Assembly: GCA_023548195.1 (NCBI GenBank)
Contig: JAJHZJ010000531.1
Span: 8,791,900 to 8,855,899, forward strand
Length of the DNA: 64,000 bases
Source of the DNA: Bettongia penicillata ogilbyi
Lineage: Eukaryota > Chordata > Mammalia > Diprotodontia > Potoroidae
Reading direction: 5' to 3'
The notes under the pieces were generated by a model, which saw only the letters and a program-made list of their open reading frames with translations, did not search any database and was not told where the DNA came from. This document shows, one piece after another, positions 11,445-23,642 of this stretch (positions within the stretch are counted from its first letter, which is position 1; each line of letters opens with the position of its first letter). The position numbers were made by a program, and so were the translations under genes.

Positions 11445-11511
11445 GAAGATTTCTGAAAGGAATGAATGATCCCTTGTCATGCAGATCATATCTAAGTGCT
11501 GAAGCTTCAGT

Positions 11512-11762
11512 ATGTGTTTTCGTTTCGTTGTTTCAGCCATGTCTGACTCTTTGGGGTTTTCTTGGCAGAGGTCCTAGAGTTGTTTGCCATTTCCTTCTCC
11601 AGCTCATTTTATAGATGAGCATCTGAGGCAAACAGGGTTCAGTAACTTGTCCAGGATCACACAACTAGTAAGTGTCTGAGACCAAATTTGAACTCACCAG
11701 AAGATGAGTCTTCCTGACTCCAGGGCTAGGGCTCTATCTACTCCTTCACTTAGCTGTCCTCA
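11512..11762 (-). repeat. Type A SINE, antisense
   Basis: GTCTGACTCTTTGGGGTTTT, GATCACACAACTAGTAAGTG, then a decayed head at about 11750. Confidence 0.8.
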
Positions 11763-13059
11763 GTTTTTGCACCCCAGAGCAACTTTGATCAGATCCTTTC
11801 CACCAACCAATCAATGTCTGCCCATATTTTATAATGCTAATCTTATCCATGATCGTTGGTAATTGTGGCATCATCTAAGGATATTCTGATCCTGAAAGAA
11901 TTATTAGAGAGAAACTCTTCAAAGACAATACATGATAAAAAATAAGTCAAAGCCTACTCACCCCATTGACTGTTTGATACTGATCTCAGTTTTCCCATTC
12001 TTCTCACCCTGTTCCAGTACACAGCTGTGGTAATTTATGAATTTCCTGAAAGGAGTGTTTCTATTTTAGAATTACCAGGGATTGATGAATGTTTTCTATA
12101 GTGTGGTGGTAGAGGTCAGTTGATTTCTCAAACTTTCCGGGTCAAATATTTTATAGAAACCATAGAAGTCTCTGTGGATTTTACCAGGTTTGAGTATATC
12201 TATCCCAGCTGGCTGAGGTTCATTACCTGAAAACTTAAAACTTGAATAGGGGAAATTTCTTTCACATACTTAGATTAATGACATTCAAAATTTTATTCAG
12301 GAGGGATTCATTCCCCAGAGTTAAGACTCTCTTCCAGCATGATGCCATCATGACCACTGTTGCATGCTTGAAAAATGTAAATGTTTATATTAGAACCTAT
12401 CTACTCACCGGAGATTCCTGATCTCTAGTTTCAGCATGTGTTGTGGACTTTGAAAAATGACAAAGTCTTCCTTCTCCTTTGTGGGCCAGTTACCCTGCAT
12501 TGACTAGGGGCAAGCCACTGAGCAGAATTCAAGCTTTTGTAGCCTCCTCTCCTCCGTTTCCTTTTGATTTTGTAAGCCCAGCAATGTCTTAAGGCTTAGT
12601 CCTGTGCTGCAGTTTTCTCAGTGCATTTCACTGACTCCCTGGAGGGTCTGTGTTTTAAACTGAGGTCCTTTAGTATCTGTCCTGTATACTTTCTCTGCCT
12701 TTTTCTTGCTTTCCAGGCTCTCTTGAATCATATCCCTCATATTTCCACCATTATGACTGGCCATATGCCCCCCATGAGGGTTAAATTTTTCTTGCCTTAA
12801 CAGTGATTCTGTAGCATTTAAATAGTTGCCCTTTTCTCCCCGTGATTTACACCAAGACTTCCTGTCTCCTTTCTGAGGGTGGCAAAATTCATTCCGGTGT
12901 TTTTAAAATAATTTTTTGAGTGCCTTCCAAAATTCTGGGCACTATTTCTGTCCAAGGTAAGGGGAGTGCCAAATTCATCTACAGTGCGCCTTATCTCTTC
13001 CTCTGTTTGTCTGGGCTAAGGCAAAGTCATCAGCAGAGATTTAAAAGAACTTGTCAGGG
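11763..13059. other. Unassigned intron sequence
   Basis: No exon-like frame or clear repeat recognised over about 1.3 kb. Confidence 0.4.
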
Positions 13060-13740
13060 CACACTGATATACTGTTGGTGGAGCTGTGAATTGGTGCAAA
13101 CATTCTGGAAAACAGTTTGGAGTTATTGAAAAAAAATCACTAAACTGTTCATACCCTGTGCTCTTTGGCCCAAATATTCACTACTGGGGGTGGATGCCAA
13201 GGAAGCCAGGAACAGAAAAGCCCCACATATATCAAAATAGTAACAATCAGACTTGCATTAGCCAAAAAAAGAAAAAAAAAGGAAAAAAGTGATTATCCAT
13301 TGAATGAGGAATAGCTAAGTTACCTGATATGAATGTAATGAAATATTATGCTGAGAGATATGATGAATAGGAGAAATTCAGAAAAACATTGGGTTGCTTG
13401 TATGAGTTGATTCAGAATGTAATAAGAAGAGTCAAACTATATAAGACTATAGTTATAAAAACAAAAGGAACTTTAAAATGCAAGCCCAAAACTCAGTAAT
13501 TGATGTGACAAATCTTGGCCCTGGAGAGAACAGGAAACATCTTCCTCTTTTTTGACAGAGAGGTAGGGGGCTATGGGGACAGAATGTTGCATACATGGTC
13601 AGACATGGTCAATGTTTTAGTTGGTTTTGCTTGAATGTTCTTTGTTATGAGAGAATTCATTTTGGGGGGCAGTTTGATGGAGGGAATAGCCTGAAGTGGC
13701 TGTTCACATTTTGAAAAAATCTTTGACAAGATACAGAGGG
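13060..13740 (+). repeat. L1 3' end relic (end of ORF2 and 3' UTR), sense
   Basis: TGTTGGTGGAGCTGTGAATT, CAGTTTGGAGTTATTG and GAATGTAATGAAATATTATG follow the order of the marsupial L1 ORF2 end and 3' region. The A-rich internal stretch at 13260-13290 is part of it. The reading frame is broken. Confidence 0.65.
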
Positions 13741-13929
13741 CTTTCTAAAAGTAGTGCCTTGCTTAAGGTCACAGGGTCAGTGGATTTCAAAGGCAGGGCT
13801 TAAACCCCAGGTCTTCCTGACTTGGAGGTCCACTATGTAATACTGCCTCTCATACATGCCTTATCTCCCCTAGTTGATTATGGGCTTTTCATGACCAGAA
13901 ATTGCACTTTATAGATCTTTGCATCATTT
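13741..13929 (-). repeat. MIR fragment, antisense
   Basis: CCTTGCTTAAGGTCACAGGG and CAGGTCTTCCTGACTTGG at 13757-13832. Confidence 0.55.
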
Positions 13930-14385
13930 AGAGCAGATGTGTCAACACTCTAGGGTGTGGCCTGAACCAGATTAAAATGTAATTGGAAAATATTTAACAG
14001 AAGAAATAAAAATACAGTAGAACACAGATAATATCAAATAGGGGCAGTTAGATGGTGCAGTGGGCAGAGCAGCTGACCTGGAGTCAGGAACACCTGGATT
14101 TAAATTTTGCCCCAGACACTTACTAGCTGTGTGACCCTGGGCAAGTCATTTAACCCTGTTGGCCTCTGTTGCCTCATCCCTAAGACAAGCTGGAGAAGGA
14201 AATGGCGAACCACTCCAGTATCTTTGCCAAGAAAACCCCAAATGGAGTTATGGAGAGTCAGATAAAACTGAAACGACTAAACAACAAAAATATTAAAACA
14301 TGATTTTCTAACTCAGATTGCACCCACATGTGTGATTTTGTGTGGTTTTGTAGCCTCTGTTTCTGTATGAGGTAGACAGCCTTGA
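13930..14385. repeat. AACCAGATTAAAATG-family MITE split by a type A SINE
   Basis: The MITE starts near 13936 (GTGTCAACACTCTAGG) and resumes after the SINE with AACATGATTTTCTAACTC. The SINE is sense at about 14040-14283 (GGGGCAGTTAGATGGTGCAG to ACTGAAACGACTAAACAAC). AATATCAAA on the left and AATATTAAA on the right look like its target-site duplication. Confidence 0.7.
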
Positions 14386-15170
14386 TTTAGAGTTTTGTAC
14401 ATAGATCATAAATTTTAGAGGGGAAAGGATCATATGGTACAATCTCCTTATTTTACAGATGAGGAAACTGAGGCTCTAAGAGGTTAAGTGACCCCTCAAC
14501 ATCACATGGGTAGTAAAATAGCTGAGTTGGGATTAAAATCCGTTATCTCTGACTCCAAATATAGCAATCTTTCCACAGTACTATAAAGCCACACAATAGG
14601 CACTCATGAAATAGCTGGTAAATGAATAAATGTATTTCAGAATTCTTAGCTTCTCATGGCATGTTGTCTTCACTAGGCCTGATTTTGAATTCACCAGTTT
14701 TATACCGGAAGGGATCAGGTTCTCTGTCTCCTTTAGGCTGGGCCTCATGGAGTGCTGAACCTTAAGGGTCGAGGGGCTGGCCCTTTATTTCTCCAAGATT
14801 AGGGCCTCTCAATAAACAGCTTATCCAAGAGAGAGCAGGCTCTGTAAAAGGGGAGCTCTTGAGAGCCAGACTCAGGTCTACCTACTTTGTACCTGGAAGT
14901 TAATTTTATAACAATGAAAAACTACTGATCTCATTGATTTTTTTCCAGCTTGTATATAGTTACATAAGAATGTTGGATGTAAAGTGAGAGAAGGCAGCAT
15001 ACAGCATGAGAATCACATAGTTTTCACTGCTGGATAACAGAAGAATAAATGGTCAGTGTGACTTGTGGTTAGAGAGCTGATCACAGTTAGGAAGGCCTAG
15101 ATTCAAACCCTGCCTCACACATATTGGCTGCATGACCTGGTTAATCACTAGTCCTCTCAGTGCTCTAGGC
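14386..15170. repeat. MIR3-like copy, unassigned DNA, MIR-like copy
   Basis: 14405-14585 is antisense MIR3-like (TTTTACAGATGAGGAAACTG). 14590-15055 is unassigned. 15060-15170 is an old sense SINE (TTCAAACCCTGCCTCACAC). Confidence 0.5.
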
Positions 15171-15171
15171 A

Positions 15172-15550
15172 GTGGGGTGGTGTAATGAATAGAACACTGG
15201 GTCTGGAGTCAGGAAGACCTGAGTTCAAATTCAGTCTTAGACACTAGTTGTGTAACACTGGATAGGTGGGTCACTTAGCCTCTGTTTGCTGTAGTTTCCT
15301 CAGTTGTAAAGTGGAAATTTTCCTACCTCCCAGGGTGGTTATGGGGATCAAATGAGAGAATATTTGTAAAATGCTTAGCAACTTTAATAAATTCATGTTT
15401 CCTTCCTTCCTCCCTCCCTCCCTCCCTCCCTCCCTCCCTCCCTCCCTCCTTCCTTCCTTCCTTCCTTCCTTCCTTCCTTCCTTCCTTCCTTCCTTCCTTC
15501 CTTCCTTCCTTCCTTCCTTCCTTCCTTCCTTCCTTCCTTCCTTCCTTCCA
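15172..15550 (+). repeat. CORE-SINE followed by a (TTCC)n/(CCCT)n array
   Basis: SINE at 15172-15397 (GGAGTCAGGAAGACCTGAG). From 15398 to 15550 there is a pure tetranucleotide array, CCTC-type on the left and CCTT-type on the right. Frames here only encode low-complexity repeats. Confidence 0.85.
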
Positions 15551-17572
15551 AGTGTAAATTGCAGAGAGGGTGCTGGTTTCACTGGTAAAGGATTTTGCTG
15601 TTAAGAATTTTCTGTGTCAGTGAAATAGCACACCCAGTCCTTATTCCTCCTCTGGTAGCCAGAGAGAGTAACTCTGTAACTCCTGGTTCCACCTAAGTCC
15701 ACACCTCTATGGTATGGCGTTCTTATATTCTGAGCCTCCTCTTCCAGGGTAATCCATGCTGATCAGAAGGTTTGTCCTGAGAGCTTTATTTCTATTGACC
15801 CTCAGATATTTGCAAGATTTAGCTGGATGGGCCCTGGGCAGTTCTAGTTGTTCAGATGACTCATTAAATCCATCATGGACCAAGGACCTTCTACTCTACC
15901 CTTCAGTGTCTACTGTTTTAATGTTGATCATACTGGGCAGCCAAGGATTGGCTGTAGGTCTGAATGCCCAATGGTCTCTCTGTTCAGATGAGCTTCTTAT
16001 CAGAAACTTTGTAAAGCAGCTTCTTTAGCTCTTCCAGTTTGACTGACACAGTTCTGGGCACACAGTTACATGCTTAATATTGGTTGTTCTGAATCACAAG
16101 GTACAGAGACAGATGCCATGAAGAAGTGACACAGCTAGTGTCTAAGACTGAATTTGAACTCGGGTCTTCCTGACTCCAGACTCAATGCTCTATCCATGTA
16201 GATGCTTCCATCGATAGAACCATTCATGTGCATCCAGATTTGCAAACCCCACACTACCTTAAACTGGATGAAATTCAAGTCTACATTTTATATTTAAGTT
16301 ATTGTTATCTATAGACAGCCTGGGTGGGTGAATGGAATTCTCGGAAAAATAGACACTGATGATAAGGAGCTAATCATTATCTACTCTGTTCTGCTGTCAT
16401 TTCTCCAGATCAAGGTTTCATATGTACCACCTTGCATTTGTGGCAAGTGACTTTACGAGCATCTTGTTGGAGGAATAATCTCAATGTCCATGGCAGCCTT
16501 GGAGGATATTCATGCACTAAAGACATCTAGTAGGGCAGGGTCTTTCTTGACTAGAGCATTCCTATTAAAACAGCTAGAAATGTTTAGCCCTCTGTCTAAA
16601 ACCACTGAAAGCCACAACAAACTTGAATTTAGAGAGATTCAAAAAATAAGTGGCTAATTTTGTTAATGTTAGGGTCTCCTCTGAAATGAGTATAGGTACG
16701 AAAAAAACACATACACATTTTCAGAAGAACATTCCTCTTTTATCAAATATCAGGCTCTTATAAAGGATAGTGTAAATCCTCCTGAGGACACATTACTCTA
16801 TGCAGCTGAAATGTGTTGTGGTTTGTTTTATTTTATTTTTTACTACTCCTGAAACTTCTTTAAAGAAATTCTTTAAATTTAAAATTCTTAAAGTTCTTTA
16901 TAATTCTTTAAAGGAATCATCCTTTAAAAGGTGAACTTTAAACATGTTCAGCTGCCTTTTTGGAGAGCTGGATAAACGAAGTGGATGAAATGAATTCTGA
17001 TGACTTTTCTGGATCTTACTAATAATAATATATAGGGCAGTATTTCATAGTGAATTTCTATCCATCCATAAATTTGTGAAATTCAAAAAAAATCCCTTAT
17101 TAATATTTTCTCACAAAGAGGGTCAGATTTTCATCCTTTATTTGCCAAATGATAGAATGAGAATTGGAGTCTTTTTCTTTTTTGCTGTTGAAGTATAAAT
17201 ATGGCATTCTGAGAAGCATTCTGAAGCACCTAGTTGCCATGGTTACAGGATTGCTACTCCTAGTTTTGAGTTGGTATGCCCTTGTGTCACCTGAGTAGCA
17301 TATGAATAATTTTGAGGAGATGTTCAGAAGACTTTCCCTCCAAACATTGCTTCATATATGTTATAAAAAATGATAGTAGCAAAAGACATTTAATTTTCCA
17401 TTTAGGAAATACTATTTATGGAAGATAAATAGTCTCATTTATGAATGAGCCATACCTATAGAAGGCTGCCTTTTTTCTCCCCAACCCCTCCATCTGTCAA
17501 GGGAGTCATCAAGGGAACTGTGGTGGAAAAAATAACCTTAAGAATTTTTAGAGAATTTGTGGATTGAGAAGT
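15551..17572. other. Repeat-poor intron sequence
   Basis: Apart from a type A SINE fragment at 16100-16205 (ACACAGCTAGTGTCTAAGAC) I recognise no repeat and no exon. An AT-rich block of CTTTAAA words lies at 16855-16935. A palindromic X-box-like site lies at 17233-17246. Confidence 0.4.
17233..17246. promoter_or_regulatory. RFX/X-box-like palindrome
   Basis: GTTGCCATGGTTAC differs by one base from the RFX consensus GTYNCCATGGYAAC. It lies in repeat-poor intron. A single motif is weak evidence of function. Confidence 0.3.
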
Positions 17573-17885
17573 GTGTGTATTCATCCTTCGTTGCTGAAGA
17601 AGACCATGCCATCAGAGAAATAACGACATGACTTGCACTTGACTTTGTTTTGAGTGAGGGAGGGCTGTGCAGGTCACCAGCCTCACTTCTCCTCCAGAGA
17701 CATCTGAATCCAGTGACCAGATATTCATCAGGATGACTGGAGATGATCCAGGATGAGGCAGTTGGGTTAAGTGATTTGCCCAAGGTCACACAGCTAGTGA
17801 GTGTCAAGTGTCTGAGGTGAAATTTGAACTCAGGTCTTCCTGATTCCTACACTGGTATTCTATCCACTGCAGCACCTAACTGCCC
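17573..17885 (-). repeat. Type B SINE, antisense, full length
   Basis: Runs from TCATCCTTCGTTGCTGAAG to the tRNA-like end CACCTAACTGCCCC. Confidence 0.85.
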
Positions 17886-18464
17886 CCTAATTGAGAAGTA
17901 GATAAAGAAATGATGCAGGGATAGTGTAGGAGAAGTAATCTTGGGAGTATTTTCTCAGAAAGGGCTGCCTTACCTCTGTCTTTCTATATCTCCCCTTCCC
18001 AATCTTTCTGAATTTTTCCCTCACTTCCTTAATCTCACCAATTAAAGCTAAATGTGGATGAAAAGACACTGTCTTTCAAACACTAATAATAATAGCTCAC
18101 ATTTCTATAGTATTTGAGGACTTCTTTCACAATAGCCCTGCAAAGTTGGTAATATCCTGCAAGGAGATTACTGTAAAACAGGGAATCTTAACCATTTTTG
18201 CGTCCTGGATCACTTTGAAAGTATTTTTGAAGCCTATGGAGCCATTCTCAGAATAATGATTTTAAAAGCATAAAAAATGAGATTGTGAAGGAAGTCAGTT
18301 ATATTGAAATAGGTATCAAAATTTTTTTTTTAAAAGTTCACTGACCCCAGGTTAAGAAACTATGCTTTGGAAAGACTGAGACCATCAATTAATCACTTAC
18401 ACATAACATGAAATAGATGAGTTAGTTGCTTTTCTTCTAATACCTTACGTATATAATCTGAGAT
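17886..18464 (-). repeat. GGTTCTTAACC-family MITE with flanking sequence
   Basis: MITE at about 18170-18375: GGGAATCTTAACC, GAAGCCTATGGAG, CCCAGGTTAAGAAAC. This uninterrupted copy shows what the split copy at 25.5/31.5 kb looked like before insertion. 17886-18080 is unassigned and a small MIR piece may lie at 18085-18160. Confidence 0.6.
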
Positions 18465-18960
18465 AATGTCTATCAACAAATATTTATTAAGCACCCACTA
18501 TGTGCTAGGTGCTGGGGATAAATTGAAAGACAGCAAAAGACAGTGCATGCTCTCAGACACTTCACAGTTGAATGTGGGGGGCGGTGAATAACATACAAAT
18601 AACTATATACATGAAAGTTTATACAGGATGAATTGGAGAGAATAAGCAGAGGAATGCATTAGCATTGAGAGGAGTCCAGAAAGACTTCTTTTGGAAGGGG
18701 GAAAGAACTATTTCAGAAGAAGGGACCTTACCTGGGAGGTGGAAGGTGGTAGAAATGAAGAAGGAGAATGTTTCAAACGTGGGGCAGCCAATGAAAATTC
18801 GAGGAGTGAGGAAATCAGTGTCTTGTTCAAGGAAGACCAGTGTCGCTGGATCCAAGATATGGGAGGAGGGTTGTGCAAAGTGCAGAAAGACTGGAAAGGT
18901 ATGAAGGGGCCAGGTTATGGGGGCTTTATAAGAAAAACAGAGCACTGTCCTAAGCAGTGA
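18465..18960 (-). repeat. L2/CR1-clade LINE 3' end, antisense
   Basis: Begins with the complement of an L2-type tail (CAAATATTTATTAAGCACCC, GTGCTAGGTGCTGGGG). It continues with blocks also found at 57.86-58.23 kb (GGGGCAGCCAATGAAAAT-type, then CCAGTGTCGCTGGATCC). Confidence 0.6.
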
Positions 18961-19794
18961 GAGAGAAGCACAGTTTAGTTTCTTGTTTGAGAGGAAGAGG
19001 CAGTAAGGGAGATGGTGGTGGAGCGGGCCTCTGTGTGTGGATGCTTGTGAGGGAGAAGGCCATGGGGACCACAGGATTGTAGATTTAAGGCTGAAGGAGT
19101 TTTAGGACATTGGAGGATTTTGAAAGAAATGTAGAGAGGGTAGCAAAAGAATATAAATAACCGCCTGCAGATGACCCCCCTGACCAGGAAAGGGAGAATA
19201 AACTCCATCTTGTCATTGCTTCTATGTTAACATAGATTTACTACTGCAAGTACTCAGAAGTCAGGCTGGTGCTATCTCAGTAGGTATGGTAAATCATGAA
19301 TTAAATAGAGAGTTGTGGACAAGGCTGGCAATCGTAATTGCCATTTATAACATTACTTCCATGGGAAACTTTTTTTTTTTTGAGTCCTGAGCTGACATAA
19401 AATGGTTGTAGTACAATTCATTGGTAAACTGTACACTTATTGTATTATAAAAGAAAACTGCAGAAGAATTTCCCCATTTTTAGCCTCCACCTATTTGTGG
19501 TTTTTTATCTAAAACAAGAAGAGCAACTTTTCTGGGCTGATGGAAAAACAAAGCCAGACTTGCTACAATGATCATCCTGGAGTGACTGGTATAAGGGATT
19601 TTGATGAAGCTCTCTGGGACTCCTGGGGCCTGAAACATTAAAGAAATTGCTAAAAAATTAAACGTATTCATCTGCCATTACTAAGAAATCCCAATAAACT
19701 ATGATGGTAATTTGGTTCTGATTGGAAATGGACATTAATAGTGCTAGTGCCTCCCCCATATTCCCTTGTATGAACTTTGTATAGACTTCTGTTT
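18961..19794. other. Unassigned intron sequence
   Basis: No gene or clear repeat recognised. The first part may be further decayed LINE. Confidence 0.35.
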
Positions 19795-19975
19795 GCTTTC
19801 CTTGTGATTGAATGTGAGCTCCTTGAAGGTAGGAGCTCTTGCATTTTTGTTGTTTTATATCCATCCCCTAGGACAGGGATGGGGAAGCTTCAGGCTGGAG
19901 GCCACATGTGGCAGGTTCTCCACCACTGACCTAGCATAGTATCTGGCACATACTAGGCATTCATTATTTAACGTG
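19795..19975 (+). repeat. L2 tail containing a 60-bp MITE remnant
   Basis: The L2 tail (GAATGTGAGCTCCTTGAAGG ... CTGGCACATACTAGGC) is split at about 19870-19930 by GATGGGGAAGCTTCAGGC ... GGTTCTCCACC, an internally deleted copy of the MITE at 1911-2062. Confidence 0.6.
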
Positions 19976-21290
19976 TGTACCCAGTTATATCAGTATTTTA
20001 TTACCAGCATACATTTAAAACTAATTGTATAAATTGTCAAATAGGATTAGATTACTTATGGGGCAATTTTTTTGGTGATCCAATTGGTACTTCCTCCATT
20101 TTCTTTCCAAGGAAGTCAGAGTTCAGTCCACTGTACCTTATAACTCTGTTTAATTCCCTATAATTATGATAATTCACTTGGTCTAGTTCATGGAGTTAGT
20201 TATTTTAAAACTGTTCTCATGGGAAATCCATCCAACAGGAAAATGAGATCATTAAAGAAGAGAATTCACTTAGCATTCAGTGAAAAAGTAGATGAAGGTC
20301 TATTTTTGATTAATGGGATATAGTGGAAAGAGCTGGGTACTTGATATTTGAAGCCTTGGGTTCAAGGGTAGACTCTGCCACTTACTGTCTGTGGAATCTT
20401 GGGCACTTAACTGCTGAATCCCATCTTTTTCATCCACAAAATGGGAAACTAGCCCACCATTTCATAGTGCTAATGTCGTGGGTATATGTGGTATGAGAGC
20501 TGAAGCGAGGAATATCTATTATAAATATTTACGGAATGCTTATTCTGTGTATGACCCATGACAAGGGTTGGAGAGACATAAAGATTTAACACATGCTGTT
20601 GAGGAGGTTAGACCCAAGTGTTGGGGTCCTTAATCTGGAATTTGGGAACTTCGTATTTTTTAACATTTAGAGAACTTAGGTATTTATTAGATATATGTAT
20701 TTGTTTAATATGACTCTGGGAAAGTTCCTTAACTTCTCAGACTTAGTTTCCTGATCTGTAAAATGTGATGATAATGACACCTGTCTCAAAGGGCTGTTTG
20801 TGAAAGTCAAGTGAGATACCATGTGAAGCATTCGGCAAACCTTAAAGTGCTTTATAAATGATGATGATGATTATTTTTATGAATTTAAGAGCATCATTCT
20901 GAGGAGTCCACAGACTTCCCCAGGCTGCCAAAGTGGTCTGTGACACAAAAGAATTTAAGAACTTTTACTTTGGTTATGACTGTAAGGCCAACATATACGA
21001 CTCCGATTGTACAAACATTTAGGAAATATAGACTATGTGCATGGATCACCCTTTGTACCTAGAAACTCCGCCTGAGTTTCCTATATTCATATAGTAGGTG
21101 CTTAAAGTTGAAAAAAAATTCATGCTCTCTATGCTTAATGGGCTTATATTGAACTAGAGTGTCTTTGACACTGTTTTGGTCAGATTACTTCATTTCTCTG
21201 AGCTCCGTTTTTTCATTGGTAAAATGATGTGGTTGGACCTGGGATCTCCCAAGTCTCTTCTAATTTTGATGCTATGATCATCTTTGATGG
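19976..21290. repeat. MIRs and a MITE split by a MIR-like copy
   Basis: 20315-20460 is a sense MIR. 20625-20700 and 20880-20965 look like two halves of a GGTTCTTAACC-family MITE (GGGGTCCTTAATCTGG ... AAGAATTTAAGAAC) around a MIR at 20705-20878 (CCTGATCTGTAAAATGTG). 21175-21290 is another MIR-like copy. 19976-20310 and 20970-21170 are unassigned. Confidence 0.5.
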
Positions 21291-23054
21291 AATTATACTG
21301 TGCTGTATCCGAGGGGCTCTCCCTTACTGGGTGGAGTTGGGCAATATGGTTTTGTGAATGGATATTGTTGGAGATTAATAATGTCAGTTCAGTCAGTGAA
21401 TAGGTACTGAGAAGATAGTTTCAGCTCATGGGACTGGACAACTGGATCAGATGAAGTAAGGAGCTGAGATGGTAAAATTCAGTGGATGTATTAGCCTTGT
21501 GGTTCTGTTGGAACAGATGAGAATGAAGGCAAGAGTTCCTGATGAAGGATAGACATAGGTAGGGATGGAGACTGGGTAGAGGAGTAGATGGGTCTTATCC
21601 AAATTTGGGTAGAGAGTGGCAGTGTTTGACAGATCATAGTAGGGCCAAATCATCTAAGAAGATAATGGAACCAAGATAAAAGCAACAGCTTAAATTTTTG
21701 TCAGAGAAGGGAACTGTGTTTATTGTCAGGACCCTAGGTTTTCACCTTGGGTACTTCCTTGGGGAAGCAGACTATGGGGGGAAGGGTGGCAATGATACGG
21801 AGAAAAGGAGTTAATACCCTTTCTGTCCCAATGGTCTATTCTCTGCCCAAGATTTGCCACAATACAATTGTCTCCCTTGACTAGCCTGTAAACTCTTTAG
21901 GGAAAGGAACTATTTCTCTTTTGGCTTTGAATACCCCATAGCAGAGTAGGCTTTGGATAAATGCTTGTTGATCGATTAATTTAAAAATTGTTGTTCCAGC
22001 AGAGACTGAAACTGCCCTAAAAGCCTCACTCAGATCACTCAGACCAGGGGGGTAGGTCCGCTAGCAAATATCCAATACTTCTCACAAAGACTGTGGTCAT
22101 AATTCAACCTCTTTGGAGACCTTTGGGCTATTGTCATAGACATTAATAAGAAATCATCCTGGCATGATAATTATCAGACAACCCCTTACGTATTTCTCAT
22201 TAATTCCTAATAATCTGTACTAAGGTACTCTCTCCTTCCTCTCAGCCTAGATTCTGTATCCCTCCTCCAAGTGCTACAGGATTTCATCTACAGATATTTT
22301 ATTCCCATGTGTATTTATTCCCAAGCCCTCCAATGACCACTACTGCTACCTACATGGTCCAGTTTCCACCTCTTGGTTACCCGTCCCGACTGCCATGTCC
22401 AACACTGCCTTGGACTGGCCATGTGATTGAAAGGGAATAAAATGCAAACCTCTGGCTTAACACTGAAACTCTTCTACCGTCTGGCTTCAATCTACCTTTC
22501 CAGTCTCACTTCACACTACTCCCTTTCATTTATTTTCTGCCCTGACCAAACTAGACAGCTACAGCAGGACACTTAAGAAATGCTATTGGAATTGAAATAG
22601 ATAGCGTGGTGCATTCTGGCACTGATAGAAGTTTGCTGTCAAGTATTTCTTCTTAATATGGTGGCTCAAGATTTCTTGGGCACTCAACTTGGAGTAGGGG
22701 AGGGTAATCCATTCTGGTCTTACAACAATATGGGACTATATACATATTCCTTCATTATTTTGTACCCTTGGAATTTTCTAAGTCTGACCTGGGAGACAGC
22801 ACTGTCTCTCTGGGTCAGTGTGGTCATAGGTGGGCATGACATGCCGATAATTCCCTTTATTGGCCTCTTTCCATCTGACTTCAAGCATGTTCCTTTTCCT
22901 CCGCTATCTTCTTATATTGGAAAAAAACAAGATAGCTAACCAATCCTGTAATTTGATAATGCTGATCCTCTAGTTGCTACTGAACTTTCAGCCAAGTCCT
23001 TATTAAAATTTCCTCTGCTCTTCCAGAGATGAGATAAAGGGATGTAGGTTAAAT
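21291..23054. other. Mostly unassigned, with L2 fragments
   Basis: 21870-21982 is an L2 tail (TTGACTAGCCTGTAAACTC). 22430-22560 is an L2 ORF fragment (TCTGGCTTCAATCTACCTTT). The remainder is unrecognised. Confidence 0.4.
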
Positions 23055-23642
23055 GAGAGTATCATTAGGTAGAATCACAACTAGTTGGATTGTGGGACCT
23101 GTAGATCTGTCATTAATGAATTACCTTAGGGACTAGACCTGTGCTATTAAACATTGTTAATAATGATTTAGGTAAATTGTTGAATGATATATTTAATCCA
23201 ATTTGCAGATGGCACAAAACTGAGAGATATAGTCAACTTTTTGCATTTATAAGAGAAGAAAACAAAAATATCTTCATAAACTGAAATTTTGATCAGCTCT
23301 AACGATATGAAATTTAATCTAAATAAAGTGTTTCTCTTGATTTAAAAAAAATCAACTCCACCAGTACAAGATAGGAGAGATGGGACTGGGTAGAATTTCT
23401 CTTGAACAAGACTGGGTCAGTGGGAAGCAAGCCCAAGTGTGGGTCAACATTACGACATGAGAGCCAGAAGATTTAATGCTGCATTAAAAGAGGCCTAATA
23501 TCCAGAATAAAGGAAGTGGTAGTTCTGGTGTATTCTGGCCTGGTTATACTACATCTGGATTATTTTATTCAGTTCTGAGTATGTTTTAGGCAGGACATTG
23601 ATAAGCTGGAGTGGTCCAGAGAAAGGGCAACCAGGATGGTGA
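23055..23642 (+). repeat. CR1/L3-like LINE ORF2 relic, sense
   Basis: Decayed coding sequence of the end of a CR1-clade reverse transcriptase: TTTGCAGATGGCACAAAAC corresponds to the FADDTK motif. Further on are segments equivalent to KDIDKLE and RRATRM (GGACATTGATAAGCTGGAG, GGGCAACCAGGATGG). Several frameshifts and stops are present. Confidence 0.65.

Noticed and set aside
15271..15604. Frames encoding Lys-Glu-Gly-Arg or Phe-Leu-Pro-Ser repeats (also at 46445-46807)
   Set aside because: Tetranucleotide TTCC arrays; low-complexity artefacts.
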